Assembly: GCA_022865865.1 (NCBI GenBank)
Contig: JALHTN010000133.1
Span: forward strand, 1 to 6,444
DNA length: 6,444 nucleotides
From: Anaerolineales bacterium
Lineage (GTDB): Bacteria; Chloroflexota; Anaerolineae; Anaerolineales; UBA4823
Direction: 5' to 3'
Shown: positions 1 to 5,433 of the stretch, piece after piece
How the letters are laid out: each line of letters begins with the position of its first letter
Position numbering within the stretch: position 1 is the stretch's first letter
Notes under the pieces: model-generated
Told to the model about the DNA's origin: nothing
Database searches by the model: none
The model's input: only the letters and a program-made list of their open reading frames with translations
Position numbers and translations under genes: made by a program

Positions 1-368
1 CCCAACTCCTGGGAGTAATCTTCACACTGATTGCCATCCCGGCAGAGACAGAAATTCATCACCCAGTGGTGGCTGGCGGCATCAATGAAGTGGTCTACGA
101 TTTTTGAAGGTAAGACATAGTCTCCGGGATTGGAGATCGGTTCATTGATCACCAGCGAGCGGTCAGTGGGCAAATAAAATAAATCGTCTCCATCGAATAA
201 ACCCCAATCAACCAATTCCCCAACCAGCGGTAAATTCGTCAGCCGGGCGAACCAGAAACGCTGAGGGAAAGCTTTCTTGATCAGGTTTACGAACCACACC
301 GGGCGTGCCAAATCCTGCCTCCAGGTGAAAATTTTACTAATTCTACCCCAGACCCGCAAGCGTCGCAA
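1..368 (-). CDS. Conserved-looking hypothetical protein with CxCx5C motif (N-terminal part, runs off left edge)
   Basis: An open minus-strand frame enters at about 392 and continues past base 1, so the C-terminus is missing. The translation is protein-like: 'RISKIFTWRQDLARPVWFVN', then 'FPQRFWFARLTNLPLVGELV', then 'KIVDHFIDAASHHWVMNFCL' leading into a cysteine cluster C-x-C-x5-C (codons 48-50, 42-44 and 24-26). Such a cluster would suit an Fe-S centre or metal site, but I cannot name the family. The start is uncertain. The frame is closed by TGA at 393-395. A TTG at 366-368 is the first usual start codon. A TTG at 309-311 has a GGAGG six bases upstream (318-322), but would drop protein-like sequence. 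The nearest ATG (394-396) is in another frame and stops after 17 codons, which hints at a one-base frameshift at the N-terminus. The gene lies 215 bases downstream of two same-strand glycosyltransferase genes. It is real coding sequence with fair confidence; its function is unknown. Confidence 0.6.
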   Translation of the reverse strand, partial: MRRLRVWGRISKIFTWRQDLARPVWFVNLIKKAFPQRFWFARLTNLPLVGELVDWGLFDGDDLFYLPTDRSLVINEPISNPGDYVLPSKIVDHFIDAASHHWVMNFCLCRDGNQCEDYSQEL

Positions 369-555
369 ATTCCCAACCCAGGATAGTATCTTTCATGGGC
401 GTCAGTTAATTTTTCAAGGAGCATTGTCATCAATTGTCTGAATATCAGCTCGTTGATTAATAAGGATCAACAGGGTTAATTGACGTGGTTTAAAAGGGGA
501 TTGGAAATGAAGTATGGGTGGATTTTTGGCTTTACGGGATAATTATAATAATGAG

Positions 556-578
556 TTCCTGATTTTCTTTGGCAGGAA
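556..578 (-). terminator. Weak hairpin just after the glycosyltransferase operon
   Basis: TTCCTG (556-561) and CAGGAA (573-578) can pair as a 6-bp stem with an 11-base loop, a few bases beyond the stop codon of the last glycosyltransferase gene. On the minus strand it is followed by an A/T-rich stretch but no real T-run. It could be a weak terminator at the end of the two-gene operon or chance. The rest of the gap down to about 400 holds only another short dyad (GTTGAT 452-457 with ATCAAC 466-471) and no convincing gene. Confidence 0.25.
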
Positions 579-583
579 AGTTG

Positions 584-1750
584 TCAACTGAACAAAGTAT
601 TGAGTCGTAATTTAACGGATGGCCAATTTAGTAAACTGCTAAATATGACAAATCCGATCAAATACCAGGGCACCCACCAATAAAGCTCATCAGATATCCG
701 GCCTGTCAATTTCATGTAGGCGATCACTCCCCAACAGGAAAAATAAGCGAAATAAATGAGCCAGACTGAGGATTTCTGCTTTTTATTAAATAGATAGCTG
801 ACGATCAATGGAATCAATAAAACAAAATCCCAACTCCAAATATATGGTGTAACCAGGGTTGTCAGCGCGAGACTCCAAACCGCGGCATCTCTTTTAGGGA
901 GTCGAGTCCACAACCATAAGTTTATGCCTGATACCAAGAACAGGAGCATATACCATAATATCTCACCGATCCTATTAAAATTCGTTCGAAGGAGAAATAG
1001 CGATGATGGATGAGCCCAGTCTGGATTCTCCATCAGATTCTGAAAGAAATCGATAATCCAGCGCGGGTAATAGGTAAATAATGGAATGGAGAGAATTCCT
1101 ATGGAGAGAAAAATTAAGAATATCAATTTGACTGCCTGTGATGATCCATTTTCTTTTATATAGGAATAGATATATCCCGGCAATATGAAGATTGCCAATT
1201 GGGGTTTCGATAATGTTAATGCAATCAGGATGGCTATTAATAATGGGTGTAATTTTTGTCCATAAATCGAGAGCACCATAAAAATAAAACAAATAAGGAC
1301 TGTGATCTGTCCCAATGAGAAATGAGAAATTGTTGGTGGGAATAGGAAAGCCAAGATCAAGGTAACAGTAAAAAGGTATTTCGGTGGGCGCTGATAACCT
1401 GAACTCAACCAAACAATGGCAATCAAACTAATTAGCGTGAATATCCACCATAAGTTGCTGGCTTGCTGGAGGGGTAAGTATCCCAGGGGCCAAAACATCC
1501 CAATCGCAACCGGCATCCATACAGCGCTGCCTATCTCATACAATACAGTGATGTTATAAGGACTTTGCCCGTTTACCAGCAAAAATGATGGAGCCCAGAG
1601 ATTATTCCTGAAATCCCACCCTGCTGGGTAAGGAAAGCTGGTGATAAACAGGGCTAATAAAACTAGTATGAATCCAACCAATATCGCCAGCAAGAATTTA
1701 GGGGATAGGAATACAGCAGTCACTTTTTCCTCGCCTACTGCACTGCTCAT
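584..1750 (-). CDS. GT87/DUF2029-like polytopic membrane glycosyltransferase (distal gene of pair)
   Basis: The 388-residue product is mostly hydrophobic, with about nine or more membrane segments (for example residues 18-39, 103-115, 126-139, 149-162, 168-180, 207-225, 262-281, 306-320, 330-346, 357-373). After the first segment comes a polar loop with 'GWDFRNN' (44-50) and 'NGQSPYN' (60-66). 'SLGQIT' (145-150), 'SKPQLA' (181-186) and 'TPYIWSWDF' (301-309) follow. An acidic residue in the first outer loop plus later GQ and KPQ motifs is the pattern I associate with GT87 (DUF2029) GT-C fold enzymes, which transfer a sugar from a polyprenyl-phosphate donor outside the membrane. Donor and acceptor cannot be told from sequence. 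The ATG start lies four bases after the stop of the upstream paralogue, with a weak AAAGG about a dozen bases before it, so translational coupling is likely. Family call fairly sure; substrate unknown. Confidence 0.8.
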   Translation of the reverse strand: MSSAVGEEKVTAVFLSPKFLLAILVGFILVLLALFITSFPYPAGWDFRNNLWAPSFLLVNGQSPYNITVLYEIGSAVWMPVAIGMFWPLGYLPLQQASNLWWIFTLISLIAIVWLSSGYQRPPKYLFTVTLILAFLFPPTISHFSLGQITVLICFIFMVLSIYGQKLHPLLIAILIALTLSKPQLAIFILPGYIYSYIKENGSSQAVKLIFLIFLSIGILSIPLFTYYPRWIIDFFQNLMENPDWAHPSSLFLLRTNFNRIGEILWYMLLFLVSGINLWLWTRLPKRDAAVWSLALTTLVTPYIWSWDFVLLIPLIVSYLFNKKQKSSVWLIYFAYFSCWGVIAYMKLTGRISDELYWWVPWYLIGFVIFSSLLNWPSVKLRLNTLFS

Positions 1751-1754
1751 TGAA

Positions 1755-2918
1755 TTAATTTACCTTTACCTGAACATGTTTGCCACCCTGTTCAGTCTTT
1801 TCTGCTGGCTGGTAAAAATATAAACTTGATAATCCAATCAGCAATATTATCAGGGGGATAACTTCCCAATAATTTAGAAATTTTAAAGAAACAATTACTG
1901 TAATGCTTTGGGCAAAGAATGATGCCCAAGAGGGGATAAATGCCAGGGCAGATGAAAAACTTTGCTGGCTTGTATAAGGAGATAAAAACATAGATACCAG
2001 CAATAAACTGGCTAAAGTGTGCCCGCTGCTCCAACGTCTCCTTTTCCACTTCATGAATGTGAGCAGAATGGAAAACGAGATGAACAATACCATCAATGCA
2101 TGTAAAGGTGAAAGGTAGCTGCTGAGAGAAAGATTGTTGATTGACCAATAAAACTCGTTCTGTGGGGATGGATGAACCAGATTGTTAATCCACTGAAGGA
2201 ATAAGGGAGGAGTGCCAATGATACTGATCGGGATAACGAACAAAGCGACGATCAGCAGCGGTTTAACCAATCCATACCAGTCCTCTCTTGCGGACCACAA
2301 CAAATAAATCCAGATCAGCACAGCACCCTGCGGTTTTAACAGCAATATTGCAAGGGCAATCCCGCGACCTACTGTCTGCCATTTTGTCCCCTGAACAGTT
2401 TCCCAAAGCAAGATGGGTAAGACCAAAACCAGAATATCCATATTGCTCTTCGCCATCGTCACCAAGAAAAAAGGAGAGAGCGTGATAGCAAAGAATTTTG
2501 ACAGCGACCAGCTGCGGCGATATGATAACCAGCCGATCACCAGAACTGAAAATACTCTGGCTCCTTCTGCCCTCATTAAGAAATAGGGTGCCATTAAGAT
2601 CAAACCCCAAGGTGGGTAAACTTTACTGGGATCAGCATACACGTTCAACCCAGCCGCCCAAAAATTATTCGTGTTGAGATCCCAGTCAACTGGTGATATT
2701 TGGGGGATAAAAATGTACATGACTGCGAGAAAAAGGATCACACCCAACTGTTGACGTGAAGCGATGGGCGTAGTAAAAAGATCCCTTACTTGCTGTAAGA
2801 AGGATTGCAGCCTGATCATTGACCCAGAATTAATAAGAATTAATCGATTGTGCATCTCAGCTGCTCTCGAATTGATAAATAGACGGGTGAATATTTCTTG
2901 CTCCCATGCTAGAAGCAT
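1755..2918 (-). CDS. GT87/DUF2029-like polytopic membrane glycosyltransferase (proximal gene of pair)
   Basis: The 387-residue membrane protein is built like its downstream neighbour. A first membrane segment (about 57-74) is followed by an outer loop with 'SPVDWDLNTNNFWAAGLNVY' (75-94), then 'KSNMDILVL' (157-165), 'LLKPQGA' (193-199) and 'LSPYTSQQSF' (312-321), and ends in a polar tail (371-387). The aligned WD, KPQ and (T/S)PY motifs make the two genes diverged paralogues of a GT-C type glycosyltransferase. Here the GQ motif of the neighbour is replaced by KSN-D. The start is uncertain. ATG at 2918 gives 387 residues but has no good ribosome binding site and adds 33 residues that do not look membrane-related. 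ATG at 2855 (366 residues, GAGAG upstream) or 2819 (354 residues) would start closer to the hydrophobic core. It is the first gene of a two-gene operon, divergent from the small plus-strand gene. Substrate unknown. Confidence 0.8.
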   Translation of the reverse strand: MLLAWEQEIFTRLFINSRAAEMHNRLILINSGSMIRLQSFLQQVRDLFTTPIASRQQLGVILFLAVMYIFIPQISPVDWDLNTNNFWAAGLNVYADPSKVYPPWGLILMAPYFLMRAEGARVFSVLVIGWLSYRRSWSLSKFFAITLSPFFLVTMAKSNMDILVLVLPILLWETVQGTKWQTVGRGIALAILLLKPQGAVLIWIYLLWSAREDWYGLVKPLLIVALFVIPISIIGTPPLFLQWINNLVHPSPQNEFYWSINNLSLSSYLSPLHALMVLFISFSILLTFMKWKRRRWSSGHTLASLLLVSMFLSPYTSQQSFSSALAFIPSWASFFAQSITVIVSLKFLNYWEVIPLIILLIGLSSLYFYQPAEKTEQGGKHVQVKVN

Positions 2919-2968
2919 ACCAAGGGAACTCGCTCTATGTGATTACAATTTTGATAACTGAGCTGGAA

Positions 2969-2995
2969 GATCTCGAGAGATCATTAGATTCTAAT
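2969..2995. promoter_or_regulatory. Two adjacent short dyads in the divergent intergenic region (operator-like)
   Basis: GATCTC (2969-2974) and GAGATC (2977-2982) form a 6-bp inverted repeat with a 2-bp centre. Directly next to it, ATTAGA (2983-2988) and TCTAAT (2990-2995) form a second one around a single base. The second dyad contains TAGAAT on the minus strand, a good -10 sequence for the glycosyltransferase operon, but no matching -35 box is visible at normal spacing. The position between two divergent genes would suit a regulator site. This is only a suggestion, because short palindromes are common in A/T-rich intergenic DNA. Confidence 0.3.
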
Positions 2996-3089
2996 TTCAG
3001 GGTACTGATTAATCATCCTTCAAAATTCGCAACTTCACCATAAGTATTGCGTATCCAGATATAGAAGAATATCCGGTTCGAACGGAAAT

Positions 3090-3094
3090 GAGGT
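3090..3094 (+). promoter_or_regulatory. Shine-Dalgarno site of the 43-codon gene
   Basis: GAGGT lies seven bases before the ATG at 3102 and selects that start over the out-of-frame ATG at 3088. It is the main reason to believe this short reading frame is translated. I see no convincing sigma-70 promoter upstream; TATAGA at 3060 could be a -10 box but has no good -35 partner. Confidence 0.6.
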
Positions 3095-3101
3095 ATCAAT
3101 C

Positions 3102-3233
3102 ATGGGATTTATCGACTCGGTCCTGGGGATTATCGGTGGCATCGTTGGCCTGGTGGTGGGATTGACGCTGGTTGGGTTGGGGGTTCTATTTGTGAAAGCT
3201 CCCCTGGTGCTGATTATCGGAATTGTACTGTGA
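3102..3233 (+). CDS. Small glycine-rich hydrophobic membrane peptide (43 aa)
   Basis: The 43-residue reading frame starts 'MGFIDSVLGIIGGIVGLVVG' and ends 'KAPLVLIIGIVL'. It is almost entirely Gly, Val, Leu and Ile, with only Asp5 and Lys32 charged. It can form one long or two short membrane helices, with a break near Lys32-Ala-Pro34. The spaced glycines (9, 12, 13, 16, 20, 25, 27) resemble a glycine-zipper packing surface. A GAGGT Shine-Dalgarno site precedes the ATG at ideal spacing, and the third codon positions are rich in G, C and T as in a real gene. It stands alone between the divergent glycosyltransferase operon and the convergent helicase, and a perfect hairpin follows 45 bases downstream. 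I do not recognise the family. A small membrane-protein regulator, a type I toxin-like peptide, or a bacteriocin-like or holin-like peptide are all possible, and none is shown by the sequence. Confidence 0.6.
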   Translation: MGFIDSVLGIIGGIVGLVVGLTLVGLGVLFVKAPLVLIIGIVL

Positions 3234-3278
3234 GAACCACGCTTGGATAATAACTTTAACGGTATCCAATATTTTCTG

Positions 3279-3315
3279 GTGTGAAGCTGGATTGCAAAGA
3301 AATCCAGCTTCACAC
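3279..3315. terminator. Perfect 15-bp hairpin between convergent genes
   Basis: GTGTGAAGCTGGATT (3279-3293) and its exact reverse complement (3301-3315) flank a 7-base loop, GCAAAGA. It lies 45 bases after the small gene and about 200 bases after the helicase, which point toward each other, so it is placed to end both transcripts. Neither side has the T-run of a standard intrinsic terminator. It may work as a bidirectional termination or RNA-end stabilising structure, or it may be a remnant of a small palindromic repeat family. The hairpin itself is certain; its job is inferred. Confidence 0.6.
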
Positions 3316-3517
3316 TACATGAAAAACAATCTTTACCAGATTATGATTTGTCGTTTTTGGAACCAGGCTGGGATTTATTAAGGGTAGTTTTAGAATATTT
3401 ACCAAATAATTGGCACGTATTTTAGGAGCAGATATTTGCCGAGCAAATCGGGGTCCACGAAGCAGCCCGGGTTCGTACTGGTTATCTAGATCAGCCGGGT
3501 AAAAAGCATCGCTGGGA

Positions 3518-4762
3518 TCATCGAATTCCAGAACCGGTAGTCTGGTGAGAGCGGCGTGCCCGGTGTTTTGGCTGAGAAGGCGATGTTTGTTTCTTGCGCG
3601 GCATTGGTTTCCGGGCAGCTTGGGGGTATTCCGGTTTAAGTACATCGTAATCAAAATCTGGCAGGGTTTGCTGCGGCAGCTTCTGCTTCATGACCTTCTC
3701 GATTTTTTGCATCATCGCGTGATCGTCCGGTGTGATCAAAGTAAATGCTTCCCCTGTTCGTTTAGCCCTCCCAGTGCGCCCGATGCGGTGAATGTAAGCA
3801 TCGGCGGTGTCCGGCATATCGAAATTGATCACGTGTGAAATGCGATCAATATCCAGACCGCGCGCCGCAATGTCCGTCGCCACCATGATCTGGTACTTGC
3901 CCTGTTTGAATCCATTCAGGGCCGATTGGCGCTGACCCTGGGTGCGGTCGCTGTGCAAACCGATCACCTTATAACCGCTGGCTGTGATTTGTTTTACCAA
4001 CCGTCGGGCACGGTGTTTCGTGCGGGTGAAGATCAACACAGAATTGGTATCCGTCTGTTCGAGTAATTTGATCAGCAATCCCTTCTTCAGGTGCTGCGGT
4101 ACCGGGTAAAGTGTATGGGCTACTGTATGAGCGGGACGGGCAAGCCCAATGGCGACCCGTTCAGGTTTGTGCAGGGTCTGTGCTGCAAGGTGCTCAATCT
4201 CTTTAGGGAAAGTAGCTGAAAATAACATGGTTTGCCGGCGTGCGGGCACATGCTGGAGGATACGTTTTATGTCTGGTAGGAAACCCATGTCAAGCATCCG
4301 GTCGGCCTCATCTAAGACCAGCACTTCCAAATCCCCCAGATTGGCATGTTTGTTTTGGATATGATCCAGCAGCCGCCCCGGGCAGGCTACCACAATCTCC
4401 ACGCCGCGGTGCAAGGCCTCAATTTGGGGAGCTGCCCCAACGCCACCGTAAATGGCAACGCTGCGTATCTTTGTCCCCCGACTCAGGCTGCCTATGGTCT
4501 GGTGAATTTGTTCAGCCAACTCGCGGGTTGGCGTGATGATCAATACCCGCGTTCGCTTGCCTGGGCTAGTGAGCAGTTTGTGCAGGATCGGTAGAACAAA
4601 GGCCGCTGTCTTGCCTGTGCCTGTCTGGGCAGTGCCGATCAGGTCATGCCCGGCAAGGGCGAGGGGGATAGCCGATATCTGGATCGGCGTTGGCTTGTGA
4701 AAATCCGCATGCTTAATGCCAGCATTTAAACGGGAATCAAGATTGAACTGGTTGAAGTTCAT
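3518..4762 (-). CDS. rhlE: DEAD-box ATP-dependent RNA helicase, RhlE-like
   Basis: This is a 414-residue ATP-dependent RNA unwinding enzyme of the DEAD-box family, probably acting in ribosome assembly, RNA decay or cold adaptation. All motifs are present in order: Q motif with TPIQ (25-28), motif I AQTGTGKT (45-52), Ia PTRELAEQ (78-85), GG (106-107), Ib CPGR (127-130), II DEAD (151-154), III SAT (182-184), IV LIFTRTK (243-249), V TDIAARGLD (296-304) and VI HRIGRTGR (325-332). A short basic tail (about 380-414) probably binds RNA. Motif Ib has Cys where Thr is usual. The ATG at 4762 is chosen because AAGGA lies seven bases before it; an in-frame TTG at 4789 has no such site. The gene is monocistronic, with its own promoter and a leader of about 100 nt. 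Family call firm; the RhlE subgroup, and so the symbol, is inferred from the short C-terminus and motif style. Confidence 0.95.
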   Translation of the reverse strand: MNFNQFNLDSRLNAGIKHADFHKPTPIQISAIPLALAGHDLIGTAQTGTGKTAAFVLPILHKLLTSPGKRTRVLIITPTRELAEQIHQTIGSLSRGTKIRSVAIYGGVGAAPQIEALHRGVEIVVACPGRLLDHIQNKHANLGDLEVLVLDEADRMLDMGFLPDIKRILQHVPARRQTMLFSATFPKEIEHLAAQTLHKPERVAIGLARPAHTVAHTLYPVPQHLKKGLLIKLLEQTDTNSVLIFTRTKHRARRLVKQITASGYKVIGLHSDRTQGQRQSALNGFKQGKYQIMVATDIAARGLDIDRISHVINFDMPDTADAYIHRIGRTGRAKRTGEAFTLITPDDHAMMQKIEKVMKQKLPQQTLPDFDYDVLKPEYPQAARKPMPRKKQTSPSQPKHRARRSHQTTGSGIR

Positions 4763-4769
4763 AAAAAAA

Positions 4770-4774
4770 TCCTT
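4770..4774 (-). promoter_or_regulatory. Shine-Dalgarno site fixing the helicase start
   Basis: On the minus strand AAGGA is followed by seven T residues and then the ATG at 4762. This spacing is ideal and decides the start against the longer frame beginning with TTG at 4789. Confidence 0.75.
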
Positions 4775-4866
4775 ATATTCAGAAGTCAAGCGGATGTCAG
4801 GGGGATCGAGCGGCGCTCAAAGGTAACAGCGGCAACGACTGCTGGGGAAATAGTAAAGCGGGCCTA

Positions 4867-4895
4867 ACAATAACCGATAGCTGTGCACCTGTCAA
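4867..4895 (-). promoter_or_regulatory. Sigma-70-type promoter of the helicase gene
   Basis: On the minus strand a perfect -35 box TTGACA (4890-4895) is separated by exactly 17 bp from TATTGT (4867-4872), which matches four of six -10 positions. Transcription would start near 4860, giving a leader of roughly 100 nt before the ATG at 4762. Long leaders are known for cold-responsive helicase genes, but no cold-shock element is recognised here. Confidence 0.6.
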
Positions 4896-4913
4896 GCCAC
4901 GCGGAGCTATCGG
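4874..4913. promoter_or_regulatory. 9-bp inverted repeat straddling the helicase -35 box
   Basis: CCGATAGCT (4874-4882) and its exact complement AGCTATCGG (4905-4913) are 22 bp apart, 31 bp centre to centre, or about three helical turns. One arm lies inside the -10/-35 spacer of the helicase promoter and the other just upstream of -35, with a GTGCAC palindrome (4883-4888) between them. The placement suits a dimeric regulator bound across the promoter. Because the arms lie upstream of the expected transcript start, an RNA hairpin role is less likely. Confidence 0.45.
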
Positions 4914-5093
4914 GAAGGGCCCTAAGGACTGTCGCCCATCCTGCTCACCAACAAAAAAAGGGCTGTTGGCTACTGCACAACCATCAGCACGCTGGGTTTT
5001 CAGGTTTGAAATGGACTGATCTGGGTGTTACCAGGAAGAATTGAACATACAGCGTTCCAATTGCGGTTTGAATTTACGCTCCTTTTTACTTGG

Positions 5094-5122
5094 TTGCATA
5101 ACATTATTGGGCATGATAGAAT
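5094..5122 (+). promoter_or_regulatory. Sigma-70-type promoter of tRNA-Val
   Basis: TTGCAT (5094-5099) and TAGAAT (5117-5122) are separated by exactly 17 bp. Transcription would start near 5129, about 24 bases before the mature tRNA. Box quality and position make this the clearest promoter in the window. Confidence 0.75.
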
Positions 5123-5152
5123 CCGGAGTAGATTAACTTTTTTGAATACTTT

Positions 5153-5226
<74 letters not shown>

Positions 5227-5233
5227 CTTTATC

Positions 5234-5287
5234 GAGCCAAAGGGTACACGGACAGCAACTATTTCGTAGCCGTGTGGCTTGCGGTTC
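5234..5287. repeat. Repeat copy 1 with an imperfect inverted partner
   Basis: The core CCAAAGGGTACACGG (5237-5251) is identical to copy 2. It is followed after 18 bases by a degraded inverted copy (5270-5287, CCGTGTGGCTTGCGGTTC), which matches the reverse complement of copy 2 extended by GAA at 13 of 18 positions. ACACGG (5246-5251) pairs with CCGTGT (5270-5275), and GAGCC (5234-5238) can pair with GGTTC (5283-5287) using one wobble. It begins eight bases after the tRNA. It is likely a protein-binding site for the integrase or its regulator, or a structured leader. Confidence 0.65.
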
Positions 5288-5298
5288 GGGGGAATCAA

Positions 5299-5331
5299 AA
5301 AAACCTGTGAACCAAAGGGTACACGGTTTTT
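5299..5331. terminator. Terminator-like hairpin built on repeat copy 2
   Basis: AAAAACC (5299-5305) pairs with GGTTTTT (5325-5331). Inside it, after one bulged T, GTG (5307-5309) pairs with CAC (5322-5324). After an A-A mismatch, ACC (5311-5313) pairs with GGT (5318-5320), leaving an AAAG loop. The A-run before and T-run after make it plausible as an intrinsic terminator in either direction and the likely end of the tRNA transcript. The same dyad, GTGAACC-AAAG-GGTACAC, could equally be a recombinase or regulator binding site. Confidence 0.5.
5312..5326 (+). repeat. Repeat copy 2 (15-bp direct repeat)
   Basis: CCAAAGGGTACACGG is an exact second copy of 5237-5251, 75 bp downstream (about seven helical turns). 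Extended leftward by GAA (5309-5311) against GAG in copy 1, 17 of 18 bases match. A 15-base exact match at this distance is very unlikely by chance. Confidence 0.8.
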
Positions 5332-5356
5332 GTCAACAAATCCTACCATCTGGATC

Positions 5357-5416
5357 AAAAAAAAGTTCCATTCCGATTATCAGTTCTATATATGAATTAT
5401 CGGAACTAGTTTTTTT
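5357..5416. terminator. Bidirectional terminator-like hairpin just before the integrase
   Basis: An A8 tract (5357-5364) and a T7 tract (5410-5416) flank TTCCGAT (5371-5377) paired with ATCGGAA (5399-5405). GTTCC (5365-5369) offers an alternative pairing with GGAAC (5402-5406). Read in either direction the stem is followed by a T-run. The plus-strand T-run ends only 17 bases before the integrase ATG, so any transcript entering from the tRNA side would have to pass it. It may insulate the integrase or act as an attenuator. Confidence 0.5.
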
Positions 5417-5418
5417 GA

Positions 5419-5433
5419 CCGGAGGGTTCACGG
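5419..5433 (+). repeat. Repeat copy 3, degenerate, overlapping the integrase ribosome binding site
   Basis: CCGGAGGGTTCACGG matches the 15-base repeat at 12 of 15 positions and lies 107 bp after copy 2, about ten helical turns. Its GGTTCAC (5425-5431) is the exact inverse of the left half of the copy 2 dyad, GTGAACC (5307-5313). It ends at the base before the integrase ATG, so a protein bound here would block translation or transcription of the integrase. Confidence 0.55.
5421..5426 (+). promoter_or_regulatory. Shine-Dalgarno site of the integrase gene
   Basis: GGAGGG lies seven bases before the ATG at 5434, which fixes the start. It is embedded in repeat copy 3. No convincing sigma-70 promoter is visible between the second hairpin and this site. 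Confidence 0.75.

Larger units (their letters stand above)
4763..5152. other. 390-bp divergent region between helicase and tRNA-Val
   Basis: No protein gene is supported here. On the minus side it holds the helicase leader, promoter and a dyad; on the plus side it holds the tRNA promoter. Between them (about 4914-5093) I see only minor structure: CCAACA (4948-4953) with TGTTGG (4964-4969) around an A-run, and an AGGGCCCT palindrome near 4916. No known riboswitch or small RNA is recognised. The minus-strand leader (about 4763-4860) has a GAGC-GGC-GCTC mini-hairpin at about 4807-4817. Confidence 0.5.

Noticed and set aside
273..430. 49-codon minus-strand frame with 'ICDACG' and 'ARCG', zinc-ribbon-like
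   Set aside because: It overlaps the longer cysteine-motif gene in another frame, has no ribosome binding site, and the cysteine pairs are too few to claim a domain.
1641..1823. Plus-strand 60-codon frame over the junction of the two glycosyltransferase genes
   Set aside because: It is antisense to two well supported genes, with no ribosome site or recognisable sequence.
4149..4594. Several plus-strand frames antisense to the helicase
   Set aside because: They mirror the strong codon bias of the helicase gene and have no independent support.
4763..4975. Known riboswitch or small RNA in the helicase leader region
   Set aside because: I found no conserved core of any riboswitch class I know, and the main inverted repeat lies upstream of the predicted transcript start.
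5227..5433. CRISPR-like array or integron attC site
   Set aside because: Only two exact copies exist at unequal spacing from the third, there are no spacers of uniform length, and the integron core site consensus is absent.
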